Source of the DNA: Glycomyces niveus
GTDB taxonomy: Bacteria > Actinomycetota > Actinomycetes > Mycobacteriales > Micromonosporaceae
Assembly (NCBI RefSeq): GCF_017592475.1
Contig: NZ_JAGFNP010000006.1
Coordinates: 192,995 to 256,994, forward strand
DNA: 64,000 nucleotides
Reading direction: 5' to 3'
In this document: piece by piece, positions 16,801 to 25,312 of the stretch
Position numbering within the stretch: position 1 is the first letter of the stretch
How the letters are laid out: each line of letters starts with the position of its first letter
Notes under the pieces: model-generated
What the model was told of the DNA's origin: nothing
Databases searched by the model: none
Seen by the model: the letters and a program-made list of their open reading frames with translations, nothing else
Translations under genes and position numbers: made by a program

Positions 16801-19683
16801 CACGACGCTGTTGGTCCGCTGCGTGGTGTTCGGGGTGATCGCGAAGGTCGTCACTGATGAAGGGGCGGAGTTGGAGACCTCATAGTCGTAGGCAACGGTC
16901 GGGAGATTGGGGTTCGAGGCCTTGGACCAGCCGGGACCCCATGCAGCCGTGAGCCGTCCAAGCGGGTCGTAGGTCGTCTCGGCGACGCGGTTGTTGGCGT
17001 CGACGGTCTTGACCGGGAGGCCACGGGACTTGTCGGTGTACACCGTCGAAGTGTGATTGAGCGCGTTCGCGGTCGTGACTGAAGTGACGACGCCGCCGTT
17101 GGTCGGGGCGTAGGTCGTCGTGGTCGTACGGTCGAGGGCGTCCGAGGTGGTCAGAACGCGACCGAGTCCGTCGTAAGTAGCGCTCATCGTCTCGACCCAG
17201 GTCGCGCTGGTGCCGTTGTGGTCCTTGACGATCTGGGTGGAAGTCAGCAGGCCATCGGTCGGCGCGGCGGTGCCGGTGGTGTCTTTGTCGTAGTAGAACT
17301 TGGTGCTGCTGATCAGATCCGCCGGAAGAGCGGCAGTCTCACCGCAGGCGACAGCGACGACTTCCGCCGTTCGGACCAGGCCGTAGAGATTCGCGGTCGC
17401 ATTGTCCGCGTAGGTGGTCGTCGAGCATCGCTGATCCTCGTCGACGTCGAGGTCACCCAGATCGGACACGGTCTTGACGCGGCCGCGGTCGTCATAGGTC
17501 GTCAGAGTCCGGGTGCGCTGCCAGGTCGCGGTGGAGGTATCAAGGAGCGTCCGGGTTTCGGAGCTTTCCTGTCTGGTGTACCAGGCTTTCCAGGAACCGC
17601 CGTCGTAGGTGCGTTCGGCCGCAAGTTTGGTCCAGTACCCGGAGACGGTGGCGGAGATGAGGCGCTCGCCATCGTAAGAGGCGGTCTCGAAGACTGCGCC
17701 GGCCAGCGCCTCGTGGTCGGTGACGGTCTTGCTCTCGGAGTCGGTGAGCAACACCTCGAGCGAGCCGGTGCCGGTCGCCGTCGTCGGCTGGCCGTTCATG
17801 CCGCGATGGTATCGGGTGCGGGAGGACAGCTGCGGGCCCTCGCTCGGGTCGCCGGACCTGGTCGTGACCTCGGCATAACCGCGCCATTGGTTGTAAGTGC
17901 GGAGCTTGTCGTCGGTGTGCTCGGAGTCGTCCCAGGCCCAAAGCCGAGTCGTGCCGCCCCCCAGGGTCGAGTACGAGTAATACGTGCGGAGCGGAACCTG
18001 GCCTCCGGTGGTGTCGAACTCGGCCACCTCGGTGACCACGTACTTGTGGAACCACTCCTCGGTTGTGCCTTCTTCTGAGAGCACCGGGTAGCAGAGGCTG
18101 GCGTTGTTCAGCTTGTCCGGCAGGGCGTCCCAGGTGCAGGACGGTGCGGAATACCAGACACCGGTGACGGCGCCGGTTTCGGAAGTGATCGCGGTGAGGC
18201 GGGTGCGCCACATCGAGGGGGTACCTTCGGAGTGCTCGACCCGGTTGGGGAAGGCGATGCCGTTGAACGTCACGGGCGGGGTTGACTCGGTGCCGCCGAC
18301 GTGCCCGGTGTGCTGGATCGACTTGAGCCAAAGCACAGTGTCCTCGGCGTTGCCGTAGTCGAGGAACTGCTGGGTGAGCGCCCAGGAGTCGACCTTGGTG
18401 AAGCCGCCCGAGCCGTTGGGGACGTAGGTCTCGATCGACGAGAGCCGCTTGGAGGAGAAGAACGCCGGGGAGAACAGGTCCGTGCAGGGCGCGACAGCGC
18501 AGTTCTTGTCCCAGGGGGTCTCGGGCCAGGAGGCGGCCTTCGGGGTGTTGTCAGTATTGTAGCAGGCGGATTCGCACCGGTCGGTGTAAGTGAAAGACAC
18601 ACGCCCGGCCTGCACGCCGGCGTCGGCGGCGGGGGCGGCACGCAGTCCGTAGTCGATGCGGGTCAGCCGCGCGGAGCGGTGGAAGGCGACGCGGTTGTTC
18701 TCGTCGACGGCGGCGCCGTAGTGGCCCGTCTCGGTGGCCCACTCGAAGCGGGTGCGGTTGTCGTGAACGTCGGTGATCTCGTCGACCATCCAGCGGTAAG
18801 CCTGGGCGCAGTCGGAGCCGGCGAAGTCATCGGCCTTGTAGCAGGATTCACCGGAGTGGTTGCCGAACACGGGAACCGTCAAGCGTGAACCAGTACTGGC
18901 GGCTCGGGCTCCGAAGTTGTAGACCGTCCCGTCGGTGGTCGTGACGCGCCAGCGCTCGCTGGTCGCCGCAGTCGGAGTCGCCGCGGATCCGAGGAGTTCG
19001 ACCTTCCAGCCCGGATCCGCCGAGGCGGTCCAGGTGTTGGTGTCGTCGTCGAGGACGAGCGTCGAGTTGACGCCCTCGAGTACCAGCGTGACCGACGGGG
19101 ACTTCCCGTCCCAGCAGCGGTCGGCCGTCGCCTCAGGGGTGTTGCCGCCGTCGTCGTCCGACATGCAGTTCACGTAGGTGCGCTCGATGTAGCCCGGCGT
19201 GTAGGACCAGCCGTCGCCGATGAGTCCGGACTGATTGTTGGAGGACGATGTGTGCCCGTCGACCGCTTGGGAGGAGTAGGAGAGACCGACCGATGGCACT
19301 GGGCCTTCGGCCGGGGGCAATTCGATACCGTACGTGTAGTTGAAGCCGCCGGTCGAGCCGCCTTGCGACCACGAGCCCGCGTTCGAGAGGTCGGTGGCCG
19401 ACCAGTCGCCGGTCGCCGTCGATCCCCCGGAGCCGCCGGCCGACGGGATCGAGATCTTCCCCGAGTCCGTCGTCAGCCCCTCGCCGCCTAGGTCCACTGG
19501 GGTCCCTCCGACCGGGGAGGTCGACACCGGGGTGCCCACATCCGGGTCGGTCGCACCCGACTGCGCCTGGGCCGGAGTCTGGTAGGCGAACAGCGCCGCG
19601 CCGGCTATCAAGGTCATCGCAGAGACGTAGCGGACGGCGTTCTTGCCATGCCGCGACCATGCGGTGCGGGTGCCAGGCGTCAT
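13816..19683 (-). CDS. Exported RHS/YD-repeat protein with unrecognised C-terminal toxin-like domain
   Basis: A 1955-residue protein. A signal peptide ends near AQA (about 38-40). A Ser/Gly-rich stretch follows, then a long series of YD repeats (for example DPLGRLTAAWG, YDLRGRQISATDPDTG, YDALGRR). The RHS hallmark lies near 1640-1687 (RFYDPTTGRFISRDPI, then DPTGLW). After this boundary comes a 268-residue variable tail (coding 13819-14622) with 14 cysteines, an acidic first half, and two hydrophobic segments near the end. The tail DNA is AT-richer than the core, as expected for an exchanged toxin cassette. RHS cores form a shell that encloses and delivers the tail. ATG 19683 has a weak ribosome binding site; LamG lies upstream in the same orientation. 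Confidence 0.9.
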   Translation of the reverse strand: MTPGTRTAWSRHGKNAVRYVSAMTLIAGAALFAYQTPAQAQSGATDPDVGTPVSTSPVGGTPVDLGGEGLTTDSGKISIPSAGGSGGSTATGDWSATDLSNAGSWSQGGSTGGFNYTYGIELPPAEGPVPSVGLSYSSQAVDGHTSSSNNQSGLIGDGWSYTPGYIERTYVNCMSDDDGGNTPEATADRCWDGKSPSVTLVLEGVNSTLVLDDDTNTWTASADPGWKVELLGSAATPTAATSERWRVTTTDGTVYNFGARAASTGSRLTVPVFGNHSGESCYKADDFAGSDCAQAYRWMVDEITDVHDNRTRFEWATETGHYGAAVDENNRVAFHRSARLTRIDYGLRAAPAADAGVQAGRVSFTYTDRCESACYNTDNTPKAASWPETPWDKNCAVAPCTDLFSPAFFSSKRLSSIETYVPNGSGGFTKVDSWALTQQFLDYGNAEDTVLWLKSIQHTGHVGGTESTPPVTFNGIAFPNRVEHSEGTPSMWRTRLTAITSETGAVTGVWYSAPSCTWDALPDKLNNASLCYPVLSEEGTTEEWFHKYVVTEVAEFDTTGGQVPLRTYYSYSTLGGGTTRLWAWDDSEHTDDKLRTYNQWRGYAEVTTRSGDPSEGPQLSSRTRYHRGMNGQPTTATGTGSLEVLLTDSESKTVTDHEALAGAVFETASYDGERLISATVSGYWTKLAAERTYDGGSWKAWYTRQESSETRTLLDTSTATWQRTRTLTTYDDRGRVKTVSDLGDLDVDEDQRCSTTTYADNATANLYGLVRTAEVVAVACGETAALPADLISSTKFYYDKDTTGTAAPTDGLLTSTQIVKDHNGTSATWVETMSATYDGLGRVLTTSDALDRTTTTTYAPTNGGVVTSVTTANALNHTSTVYTDKSRGLPVKTVDANNRVAETTYDPLGRLTAAWGPGWSKASNPNLPTVAYDYEVSNSAPSSVTTFAITPNTTQRTNSVVLYDSLLREVQTQVPTAQGGRLITGIEYDTRGLTMWASGPNWDSENDPGSDLVYVAQGEDQARTFYSYDGAGRVVLEEFMSHQEILHATETIYGGSNKGWMISVNPPAGATPTATITNAQGELIEKRDFHGDAPTGDSDTTLYSYDHRGNLAKVTDPDGNNWSYTYDLRGRQISATDPDTGTTTAAYDDAGQLIQTVDERGQMLTTTYDALGRRYNLYSGDANGTRLNAWRYDSVAGGKGLPYLSVSYIDGKAVTTEVRQYDSAGRPTSITQWIPEITGFTSLDGSYNIQQDYRVDGSPAITRFPQVSGIGAEAVAYHYNDLGQVTRVNGNFNDGATPSIDYVSSATYTAFGELAQRVLGSNSGQKTYQTWAYEDGTRRLERHRLSRDSVSAPVVADLSYEYDDAGKILSIADAATGSPSEPERQCFVYDYLQRLTEAWAQAGTGACATEADLDANDMGGPGAYWTSYDYDVTGNRTSVTDHAASGTSTTATYAYTADEAHLVDKVTIGQTVNDYNWDASGNLTERTINGEKEALTWNAAGKLTSITNDAGTATTDDDGTTRMLYDGENNRIGRIDADGTQNLFVGGQELVVDPQGVVHATRTYSHNGEMIATRSTDTGLTWIGSTHQGTAAWAISAVTMVLTFRRQDTFGNTRGEGADWTATQQGYHTGTEDPTGLVSMGARFYDPTTGRFISRDPIQAFTDSQQINGYAYAHNNPINSSDPTGLWDCNWQCQQQYEQSKANCNCNMPDDIRDNGDIELPGDEGYGVPDNYSPDCDCTTTDIGDGNILIETPDATILNGIDISDLGNIDELLGDIMDMMDQEGLAGMWGTAVAIDQICGRDIGEKYNCDWLIQNRDLIDLSYCAAYSDDSCDAEASLPNRNGELVRVSYGDILADMKAVEQASGVTGGDGSYSLMRDVYTGIGVVMPSVYCAFVWYACAAGVIGGVAFGQLGACEDPMGKGCTGGLTRAITLAVLGAAAGKLGSYIHNKYDKKG

Positions 19684-19740
19684 GGAAGGGCCTTTCTCAA
19701 GGGGGTGTCGAGGGGGGACTCGGAGGTTTCGAGTGGTGGC

Positions 19741-19764
19741 GGGACGGCGTTGAGGCGCCGTCCC
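19741..19764 (-). terminator. Intercistronic hairpin between LamG and RHS genes
   Basis: A 9-bp perfect stem (19741-19749 with 19756-19764) with a 6-nt loop and no U-run after it on the minus strand. It may be an attenuator or processing site lowering RHS expression relative to LamG. Confidence 0.4.
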
Positions 19765-19775
19765 ACCTAAAGGCG

Positions 19776-22700
19776 TCAGTCGATGACCGGGGGCGGGTCA
19801 GTGGGATCGGTGCATTCTGGGTCACCTGTCGGTTCAGGTCCGGGGTTGTCCTCGGCGAGAGTCTTGATCGCTTGTTCGTCAAGGACTCCGCTAAAGGCGA
19901 CAACCTCGTCAATACCACCGACCATTTGGTTCACCATCGTCCCGAACTGCTCTGCTGCGCCGATCGTCAATGGACCGTTTGCCTGCCAGGGAGAGTCGAC
20001 CAGCTGCCCCACTTGATCCTGCAAGACTCCGTCGACGTATAGCCGGATGGTTCCGGCACCAAGGTCGACCTGGGCCGCTAGGTGGTACCACTTCCCCACT
20101 ACTGGCGAGCTGTTCGCCAGAGCGCGCGTCCACTTCGTGTTCTCCGAGTCGGACTGCGGCATGGAGAGTTGGAATCTTCCCGCATTCGGGTTGTAGCTGA
20201 GGTTGAATGCACCATAAGTGGTGCCCGTCTGCGAGACGATCGTTCGGTAGCCATCGGTGTCGTCAAGGCGGACCCAAGCAGCAACCGTGAACGACTCGTC
20301 AGTCGTGATGACCGGACCAGCGGTTTCCGCCCATCCTTGGCCTTCCAGCGAGAGCCCATATGCAGCCCAGCAGAAGTTATAGCGGTCAAGCTCCCACGAA
20401 TAGGCGCCGTTCAACGTCAGGTCGTGACCACCCCACGCGTCCGTGCCCTCAGGGACTTCTCCGAGCTCCCACCAGCCGAGAGCTTCAGTGTGCGTCGTGT
20501 TGACTTCGGTCGCATCCAGCGCGCCGCGCCAGACTCGGACGTCGGAAATCGCACCGTCCCATTGCGTGTACCGTGCTCCGTCGCTGGTGCCACCGCACCC
20601 GATGACGAACTCGCTGGCCCGCCACGGGTCCCATTCGGTCGACATGACTCCGCTGTCGGAGAATGCTCCGTTCACGAACAGGTCGAGCCGGTTGTGGTCC
20701 GGGTCGACGGCCACCGTGATCTGGGTCCACTCGGTCTCGGTGGCGCCCCCGGTCTCTGTGCTGACCGCGCCCTCGCCCCAGTCGGGCGCGGCAGAGTCTT
20801 CGGAGGTCACCGACACGTTCCACCTGTCGGTGCTGGCGTTGTACTTGGCCATCACCGAGAAGTACTGGGAGCCGTGGAAGCTGAAGACACGCGGATGGGC
20901 GTTGAGGTGGTCAGCGTCAAGGCGAACCCAGGCCGAGACCGTGAACGCGGAGTCAGTGCGAACCGGGACCGTCTCAGCCGTGGGGCAAGTCGACCCGTCA
21001 AACTTCAGAGCGCTGTTTTCGCGACCGTGCTGATCGGACTCCCACACCGGGGTCGTCGGCATCGCGGTCAGGTCTGGTCCGCGCCCCGAATAGTCTGCAC
21101 CGGGCACTACACCGGGCGTCTTGTCGTAGCGAAGCGGGTACCAAGCTTGCAGCGCGGCCGGGATTCCGGCTCCACCCATCGACTCATCGATCTGCTGACC
21201 GGTCAGTGGCTGGCCGAAGATCACCGCATCGTCGACCGAACCGGCGAAGTGCCCGAAGGTGCTGCCACTCGCCTTGACGCCGCAGCCGACGGAGAAGACC
21301 CCGTTCGCAGTCCATGCGTCTGGAGCCTCCTTGGAACCCACCAGGAATCCGTTGACATACAGTCGCAGACGAACTGCCGCCGCGTCGTAAACCGCAGACA
21401 CATGCGTCCATGTCCCGAATTGAGCGGTCGTAGGTGAGACGACTGAGACGCCTGTTGTCCCACCATCGGCGTTGCTCATCGCAACGCCCCATTTACCACT
21501 GGTGGTCAGCAGGAGCTTCATGTTGCTCGAGACCGCGCCGGTCACGTCGATGACCGCGGCTTCCGATGCAGGCGCGGACGCGGCGTTGACCCACCCGGCG
21601 ACGGTGTACGAACTCTTCGTATCGACGATCGGGCTGCCTGCTTTGAGGCAGGACGCGCTGGTGCCGTCGAAGACTGCAGCCGAATCGGGGCGTCCCGCAC
21701 GGTCAGGTCCAGTGACCGCAGCTCCGAGCGGAGTCAGATCGTGTTCGCCTGCGTCGTCAAGCAGATCGCCATCGAAGCGCCATGCCCCCACTGCTTCAGC
21801 AGGCTGAGCAGCGATGGCAGTGAATATGAGAGTGGTTGGGCTGGAGGGGTTGCCGGTGCTGCCTACCGGGACGTCCCACGCCGTTACCTGCAAGGTGTGC
21901 TGGATCGACCCGGTAGCCGGCAATGTCAGTTGAAGCTGTGCCCTGCCGGCGGTCGCGGGGATCGATTTCTCCGCCGCGCTGTTGAAGGAATAGTTGAAGC
22001 TCTTGACGTCCGAGTCACTGATGAGTTCGAACGTAACCGTCTGGCCTGGAAGTGGGCTCGTGGTTACCTGAACGACATCGGGCGGGCTGGGAGGGGTCGA
22101 GTCTATCCGCACCCAACAGTAGGCCGACCATGCGCTCTGAGTGAACGCGTCTTCAGTCCTTGCATTCCACCGGTAGAGGCCTTCCGTTGCCTCATTAGCG
22201 GAAAGGCGCGTTATGGCTGATGTTCCGCCCTCAAGCAGGGTCTCTGTGTCCTCCCAGATGTGATCGCCGGTTTGCGCGTAAAAGCGAAAGCGCGTCACGA
22301 GGGATGATCCGTCGTCGGGGTCGCCCGGTAGTGCGGAAAACTTCGGCGTCGTGGAGGTCACAAGCGTCGGGGACGCTTGTGTCCCGCAGGCTTGATCTTC
22401 GGTCTTGAGAGCCGTTGGTGTCGTCGGCAGCTGGTTCAGGCGGAAGTGGCAGTTCGCGGTCCATTCCCCGACTGCATCGTGACTGCTGTCGGCATCCCTG
22501 ACGCGTGCTTCCCAGTAGTAGTTCTTGCCGCGCACGAGCTTTCCTGAGGGAACCGTCGCAGAGTACGCGGTGCTCTCGGCGACACCCGAGACGGTCATCT
22601 CCGCGATGGTGACGTCAGGGCTGGGACCGGGGTCGACGACTCTGAAATCCAGATGCGTTGACGAGAGGAGATTCGACGGAGTCGTCGCCGTCAGCACGGG

Positions 22701-24215
22701 CTGCAAGGTGTTGAGCGTCAGGCCCGGGGCCGAAGTCGAGCAGTCCTTGCCGGCGGTCTTGAGGGACCTCGGCGGGTTCGCCGCATGGGTGACCAGGAGC
22801 GTCGCCGTACTCGGATCCATCTTGCGCCACTGGTACCTATCGGTTTCGTCGCCGGAGACGACGGCGAACGGCGCAGTGTTCGAACCGTCGTCAGCCAAGG
22901 CCTGCATACGGTTCTTGAGACCTGTGGTGCTCGTCCAGGCGATAGTCTGGTCGGTTTCGTTGTAATTGTCGTTCGAGGTCGGCACCGAGTCAGTGGCGAC
23001 CGTGCCGACGACCTTGGAGTTGAACACGTCGTCGAAGGCGGCGGTGTCGACGTTGAAGGAGTTCATCGCAACGAGCTTGACGTCGTAGGTTTTGCCGACA
23101 CCTGCCGTGTGAGTCTGGGTGATCCAGACGCCGGCATCACGGACCTCGCGGTCGGCGAGGGCCTGGATGCCGTTGAAGATCATGCCGGCCCGCCAGTATC
23201 CCAAGGTGGGGTCGTTTTCCCACAGCTGCAGGCCAGTGCACATGACGGCACCGTTGCCGCAGGTGATCTCGTTGGCGTAGGCCTCGCCGTAGAGGAAGTT
23301 CGTCCATGACACGGAGGTGTCGTAGAACTTCGGGTCGATGTAGATCGGGTACTGCGCGTCCGGGTCGTCCAGCAGCGTTTGGTCGGGGACCACGGTCAGA
23401 GAGTCGGCGTCGATCTCCAGTTCCATCGCGGCCGCGAGCTCCGGGGTGCCTTCTGCGGCTGCGGACGAGTCCCACATCAGCGGGGTCGCGACGCCGAACG
23501 CCGACTCACCCTCCGCGTCGGTCAACTGCGCGGTGTCGGCCTCCGAATCCGACGAGACCGCCAGTCCGTCAGTGGTGAGCCCCAGTTCGATCTGCTCGAG
23601 CTCCGGGCTGGCGGCGGCTTCGGGAGTCTTGACAACCAAGGCGTACGAGAAGTCTGAGACTCCCGCGTAGACCTCGAGGTCTACGTCGGGGAGTACGTCG
23701 GGGTAGACGACAGTGGACCCTTCCGCGACGGGCGCGGGAAGCGGGTCGGGCCAGGACAGGGACACTTGCTCGCCGTCGGCACTCACTGCTGAGACGAATT
23801 CCGTCGTGCCAGCGGCACCGAATCGCAGGTCCATGACCGTCGCCACCGCTTCGAGCGAGCCGTCCTCGGCTACCTCGACGGTGGTGTCGACTTCGACCCA
23901 ATCGCCGGACTCGTCAGGCACCCACCCGGGCACCGCGCGGAATTCGGTGGTCGTCGAACCATCGGGCTGGGCGTAGGAGCGACTGGTGTAGTCCTGCATG
24001 TCACGGATCAGGACTTCGGCATCGCAAGCCGCGGCGAGGGCCAGCGCGTCAGCCTCGTTGCTCTCCTGGAGCCCGGAGTCGGGAGCCGTGCAGGAAGCGT
24101 CGTTCGGTTCTTCGGCGAGGGCGGGTGGGGTGCTCAGTGCTGCACCTGCGATCACCGAAGCCAGACCGATGGTCAGGCTTCGTGCGATGGCGCGGCGAGG
24201 GTGGGGGCTCGTCAC
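19776..24215 (-). CDS. Secreted LamG-domain protein upstream of RHS
   Basis: A 1479-residue exported protein with a signal peptide ending after PPALA (about residue 33). The N-terminal third is of the type that precedes RHS/WapA-like proteins and contains YPIYIDPKF. A middle region has fibronectin-like segments. Three LamG (concanavalin-like) modules lie at roughly 830-1030, 1040-1235 and 1245-1455, each with an FTVxAWV strand and a LYVNG or LFVNG strand. The C-terminus is Pro/Glu/Asp-rich. Start GTG 24215 with GGAGA about 12 nt upstream. It lies 92 bp before the RHS gene, so the two are probably one operon. LamG modules usually bind carbohydrate or protein, suggesting a surface-binding partner. 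Confidence 0.85.
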   Translation of the reverse strand: MTSPHPRRAIARSLTIGLASVIAGAALSTPPALAEEPNDASCTAPDSGLQESNEADALALAAACDAEVLIRDMQDYTSRSYAQPDGSTTTEFRAVPGWVPDESGDWVEVDTTVEVAEDGSLEAVATVMDLRFGAAGTTEFVSAVSADGEQVSLSWPDPLPAPVAEGSTVVYPDVLPDVDLEVYAGVSDFSYALVVKTPEAAASPELEQIELGLTTDGLAVSSDSEADTAQLTDAEGESAFGVATPLMWDSSAAAEGTPELAAAMELEIDADSLTVVPDQTLLDDPDAQYPIYIDPKFYDTSVSWTNFLYGEAYANEITCGNGAVMCTGLQLWENDPTLGYWRAGMIFNGIQALADREVRDAGVWITQTHTAGVGKTYDVKLVAMNSFNVDTAAFDDVFNSKVVGTVATDSVPTSNDNYNETDQTIAWTSTTGLKNRMQALADDGSNTAPFAVVSGDETDRYQWRKMDPSTATLLVTHAANPPRSLKTAGKDCSTSAPGLTLNTLQPVLTATTPSNLLSSTHLDFRVVDPGPSPDVTIAEMTVSGVAESTAYSATVPSGKLVRGKNYYWEARVRDADSSHDAVGEWTANCHFRLNQLPTTPTALKTEDQACGTQASPTLVTSTTPKFSALPGDPDDGSSLVTRFRFYAQTGDHIWEDTETLLEGGTSAITRLSANEATEGLYRWNARTEDAFTQSAWSAYCWVRIDSTPPSPPDVVQVTTSPLPGQTVTFELISDSDVKSFNYSFNSAAEKSIPATAGRAQLQLTLPATGSIQHTLQVTAWDVPVGSTGNPSSPTTLIFTAIAAQPAEAVGAWRFDGDLLDDAGEHDLTPLGAAVTGPDRAGRPDSAAVFDGTSASCLKAGSPIVDTKSSYTVAGWVNAASAPASEAAVIDVTGAVSSNMKLLLTTSGKWGVAMSNADGGTTGVSVVSPTTAQFGTWTHVSAVYDAAAVRLRLYVNGFLVGSKEAPDAWTANGVFSVGCGVKASGSTFGHFAGSVDDAVIFGQPLTGQQIDESMGGAGIPAALQAWYPLRYDKTPGVVPGADYSGRGPDLTAMPTTPVWESDQHGRENSALKFDGSTCPTAETVPVRTDSAFTVSAWVRLDADHLNAHPRVFSFHGSQYFSVMAKYNASTDRWNVSVTSEDSAAPDWGEGAVSTETGGATETEWTQITVAVDPDHNRLDLFVNGAFSDSGVMSTEWDPWRASEFVIGCGGTSDGARYTQWDGAISDVRVWRGALDATEVNTTHTEALGWWELGEVPEGTDAWGGHDLTLNGAYSWELDRYNFCWAAYGLSLEGQGWAETAGPVITTDESFTVAAWVRLDDTDGYRTIVSQTGTTYGAFNLSYNPNAGRFQLSMPQSDSENTKWTRALANSSPVVGKWYHLAAQVDLGAGTIRLYVDGVLQDQVGQLVDSPWQANGPLTIGAAEQFGTMVNQMVGGIDEVVAFSGVLDEQAIKTLAEDNPGPEPTGDPECTDPTDPPPVID

Positions 24216-24729
24216 GTGGGGTTCGCTCTCCAGTTTGAGGATGGGGGTGTCATCGGGGGGTTACGGGGTTGACTCGGCACTGGCTGTGACCGCGAGCGAA
24301 GCACACGCTATCAACATTTGTGGACTTCCGCAGAAGCCGGACAATGTGGATTGGTCCGAATTGCACCATGGACTCCCAGGCAATCCGGCGACGACCAGGA
24401 GATGTAACAGTTTTGCATCAGTCGATACGTGCGTGATCACATCGGAGTTCATCGAGCACGATCCATTTCGCACTTCCATTGGCGCCCTTCAGGTTTCGCG
24501 TGATGACACAGCGCTGTCATCTCGAAACGCTGACGTTCGCATGCGGGGGCACAGGTCCCACTATTTGGCGACAGATCACCCCGGACCGGCACTCGACGAT
24601 GTTCTGCGGCGGGCCGGTGCGGGTGTCAGGAGGGCTGTCAGGTCGGTGTCAGGGCGGTGCAAGGCGGGGCGTCGATAGTTGCTTCATCAACGAGGGCGAC
24701 CTCACCGGAACTGGAATTGGAGCAAGACG
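24216..24729. other. Divergent intergenic region between LamG and the 135-aa gene
   Basis: About 510 bp with no supported gene. It is less GC-rich than the flanks in its left half. It contains the three TGTCAGG repeats and should hold promoters in both directions. A GATAGT (24672-24677) could be a -10 for the rightward gene. No convincing -35/-10 pair was found for LamG. Confidence 0.5.
24624..24653 (+). promoter_or_regulatory. Three phased TGTCAGG direct repeats
   Basis: TGTCAGG at 24624, 24636 and 24647, that is 12 and 11 bp apart (about one helical turn), just upstream of a possible -10 (GATAGT, 24672) of the next gene. This looks like an operator for a regulator binding one DNA face; the regulator is unknown. 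Confidence 0.4.
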
Positions 24730-25137
24730 ATGACCATCAACCTCACCGCCCAGGACGAGACCACCATCCGCACCGCCGCTTACGGCGTCGTTACGCTCAT
24801 GTCGTCAGCGGGGATCGCCGGGTCGGCGCACCGGATCGGCACGGACGCGTCGCTGGCGCTCGCCGCCGCGACCGGCGCCGTCGGGCACGTGATCGCCGGG
24901 GCGAAGGCGAAGGACCTGAAGTTCCCGGGCAAGTCGACTGCGGCCATCGCCGACCAGGTGCTGCCCGCGATCAGCGAGTCGGTGCGGCTGCTGGCCGCCG
25001 AGGACGCGGCCGAGGCCGAGAACTTCCGCTCGGTCGTCCGCATCGCGATCGCCGCCGCGGAACGCGCCCACAAGGGCGAGCCGAGCCCGGTCATGGCCGA
25101 GATGAGCCGGAAGATCAACGAGGCGCTGAACGCCTAG
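24730..25137 (+). CDS. Hypothetical helical protein (135 aa)
   Basis: ATG 24730 has GGAG about 8 nt upstream; the frame is open further left but without support. The protein is alanine-rich and mainly helical. It begins MTINLTAQDETTIRTAAYG, has a mid segment ALAAATGAVGHVIAGAKAKDLKFPGKS, and ends with an amphipathic helix EMSRKINEAL. No signal peptide or catalytic motif is visible. It resembles small uncharacterised proteins common in actinomycetes. A perfect hairpin follows the stop codon, so it is probably monocistronic. Confidence 0.7.
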   Translation: MTINLTAQDETTIRTAAYGVVTLMSSAGIAGSAHRIGTDASLALAAATGAVGHVIAGAKAKDLKFPGKSTAAIADQVLPAISESVRLLAAEDAAEAENFRSVVRIAIAAAERAHKGEPSPVMAEMSRKINEALNA

Positions 25138-25152
25138 GAGACGCGACACCCG

Positions 25153-25182
25153 CGCCGCCGCACCGATTCCGGTGCGGCGGCG
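25153..25182 (+). terminator. Terminator-like hairpin after the 135-aa gene
   Basis: A 13-bp perfect stem (25153-25165 with 25170-25182) with an ATTC loop, 15 bp after the stop codon. It lacks a U-run, as is common in actinomycetes. Confidence 0.6.
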
Positions 25183-25312
25183 AAACACGTCGGGTTCGGA
25201 GGGTGGATCAGTAGCGGGATGTATCCCTGGCACGGCGGGCCGCATCGACGTTTCGCGGCGGCTGGTGAACACTGGGTCGCGACAGGGCCGCCGGGATTGA
25301 AGGAGTCGAGCC

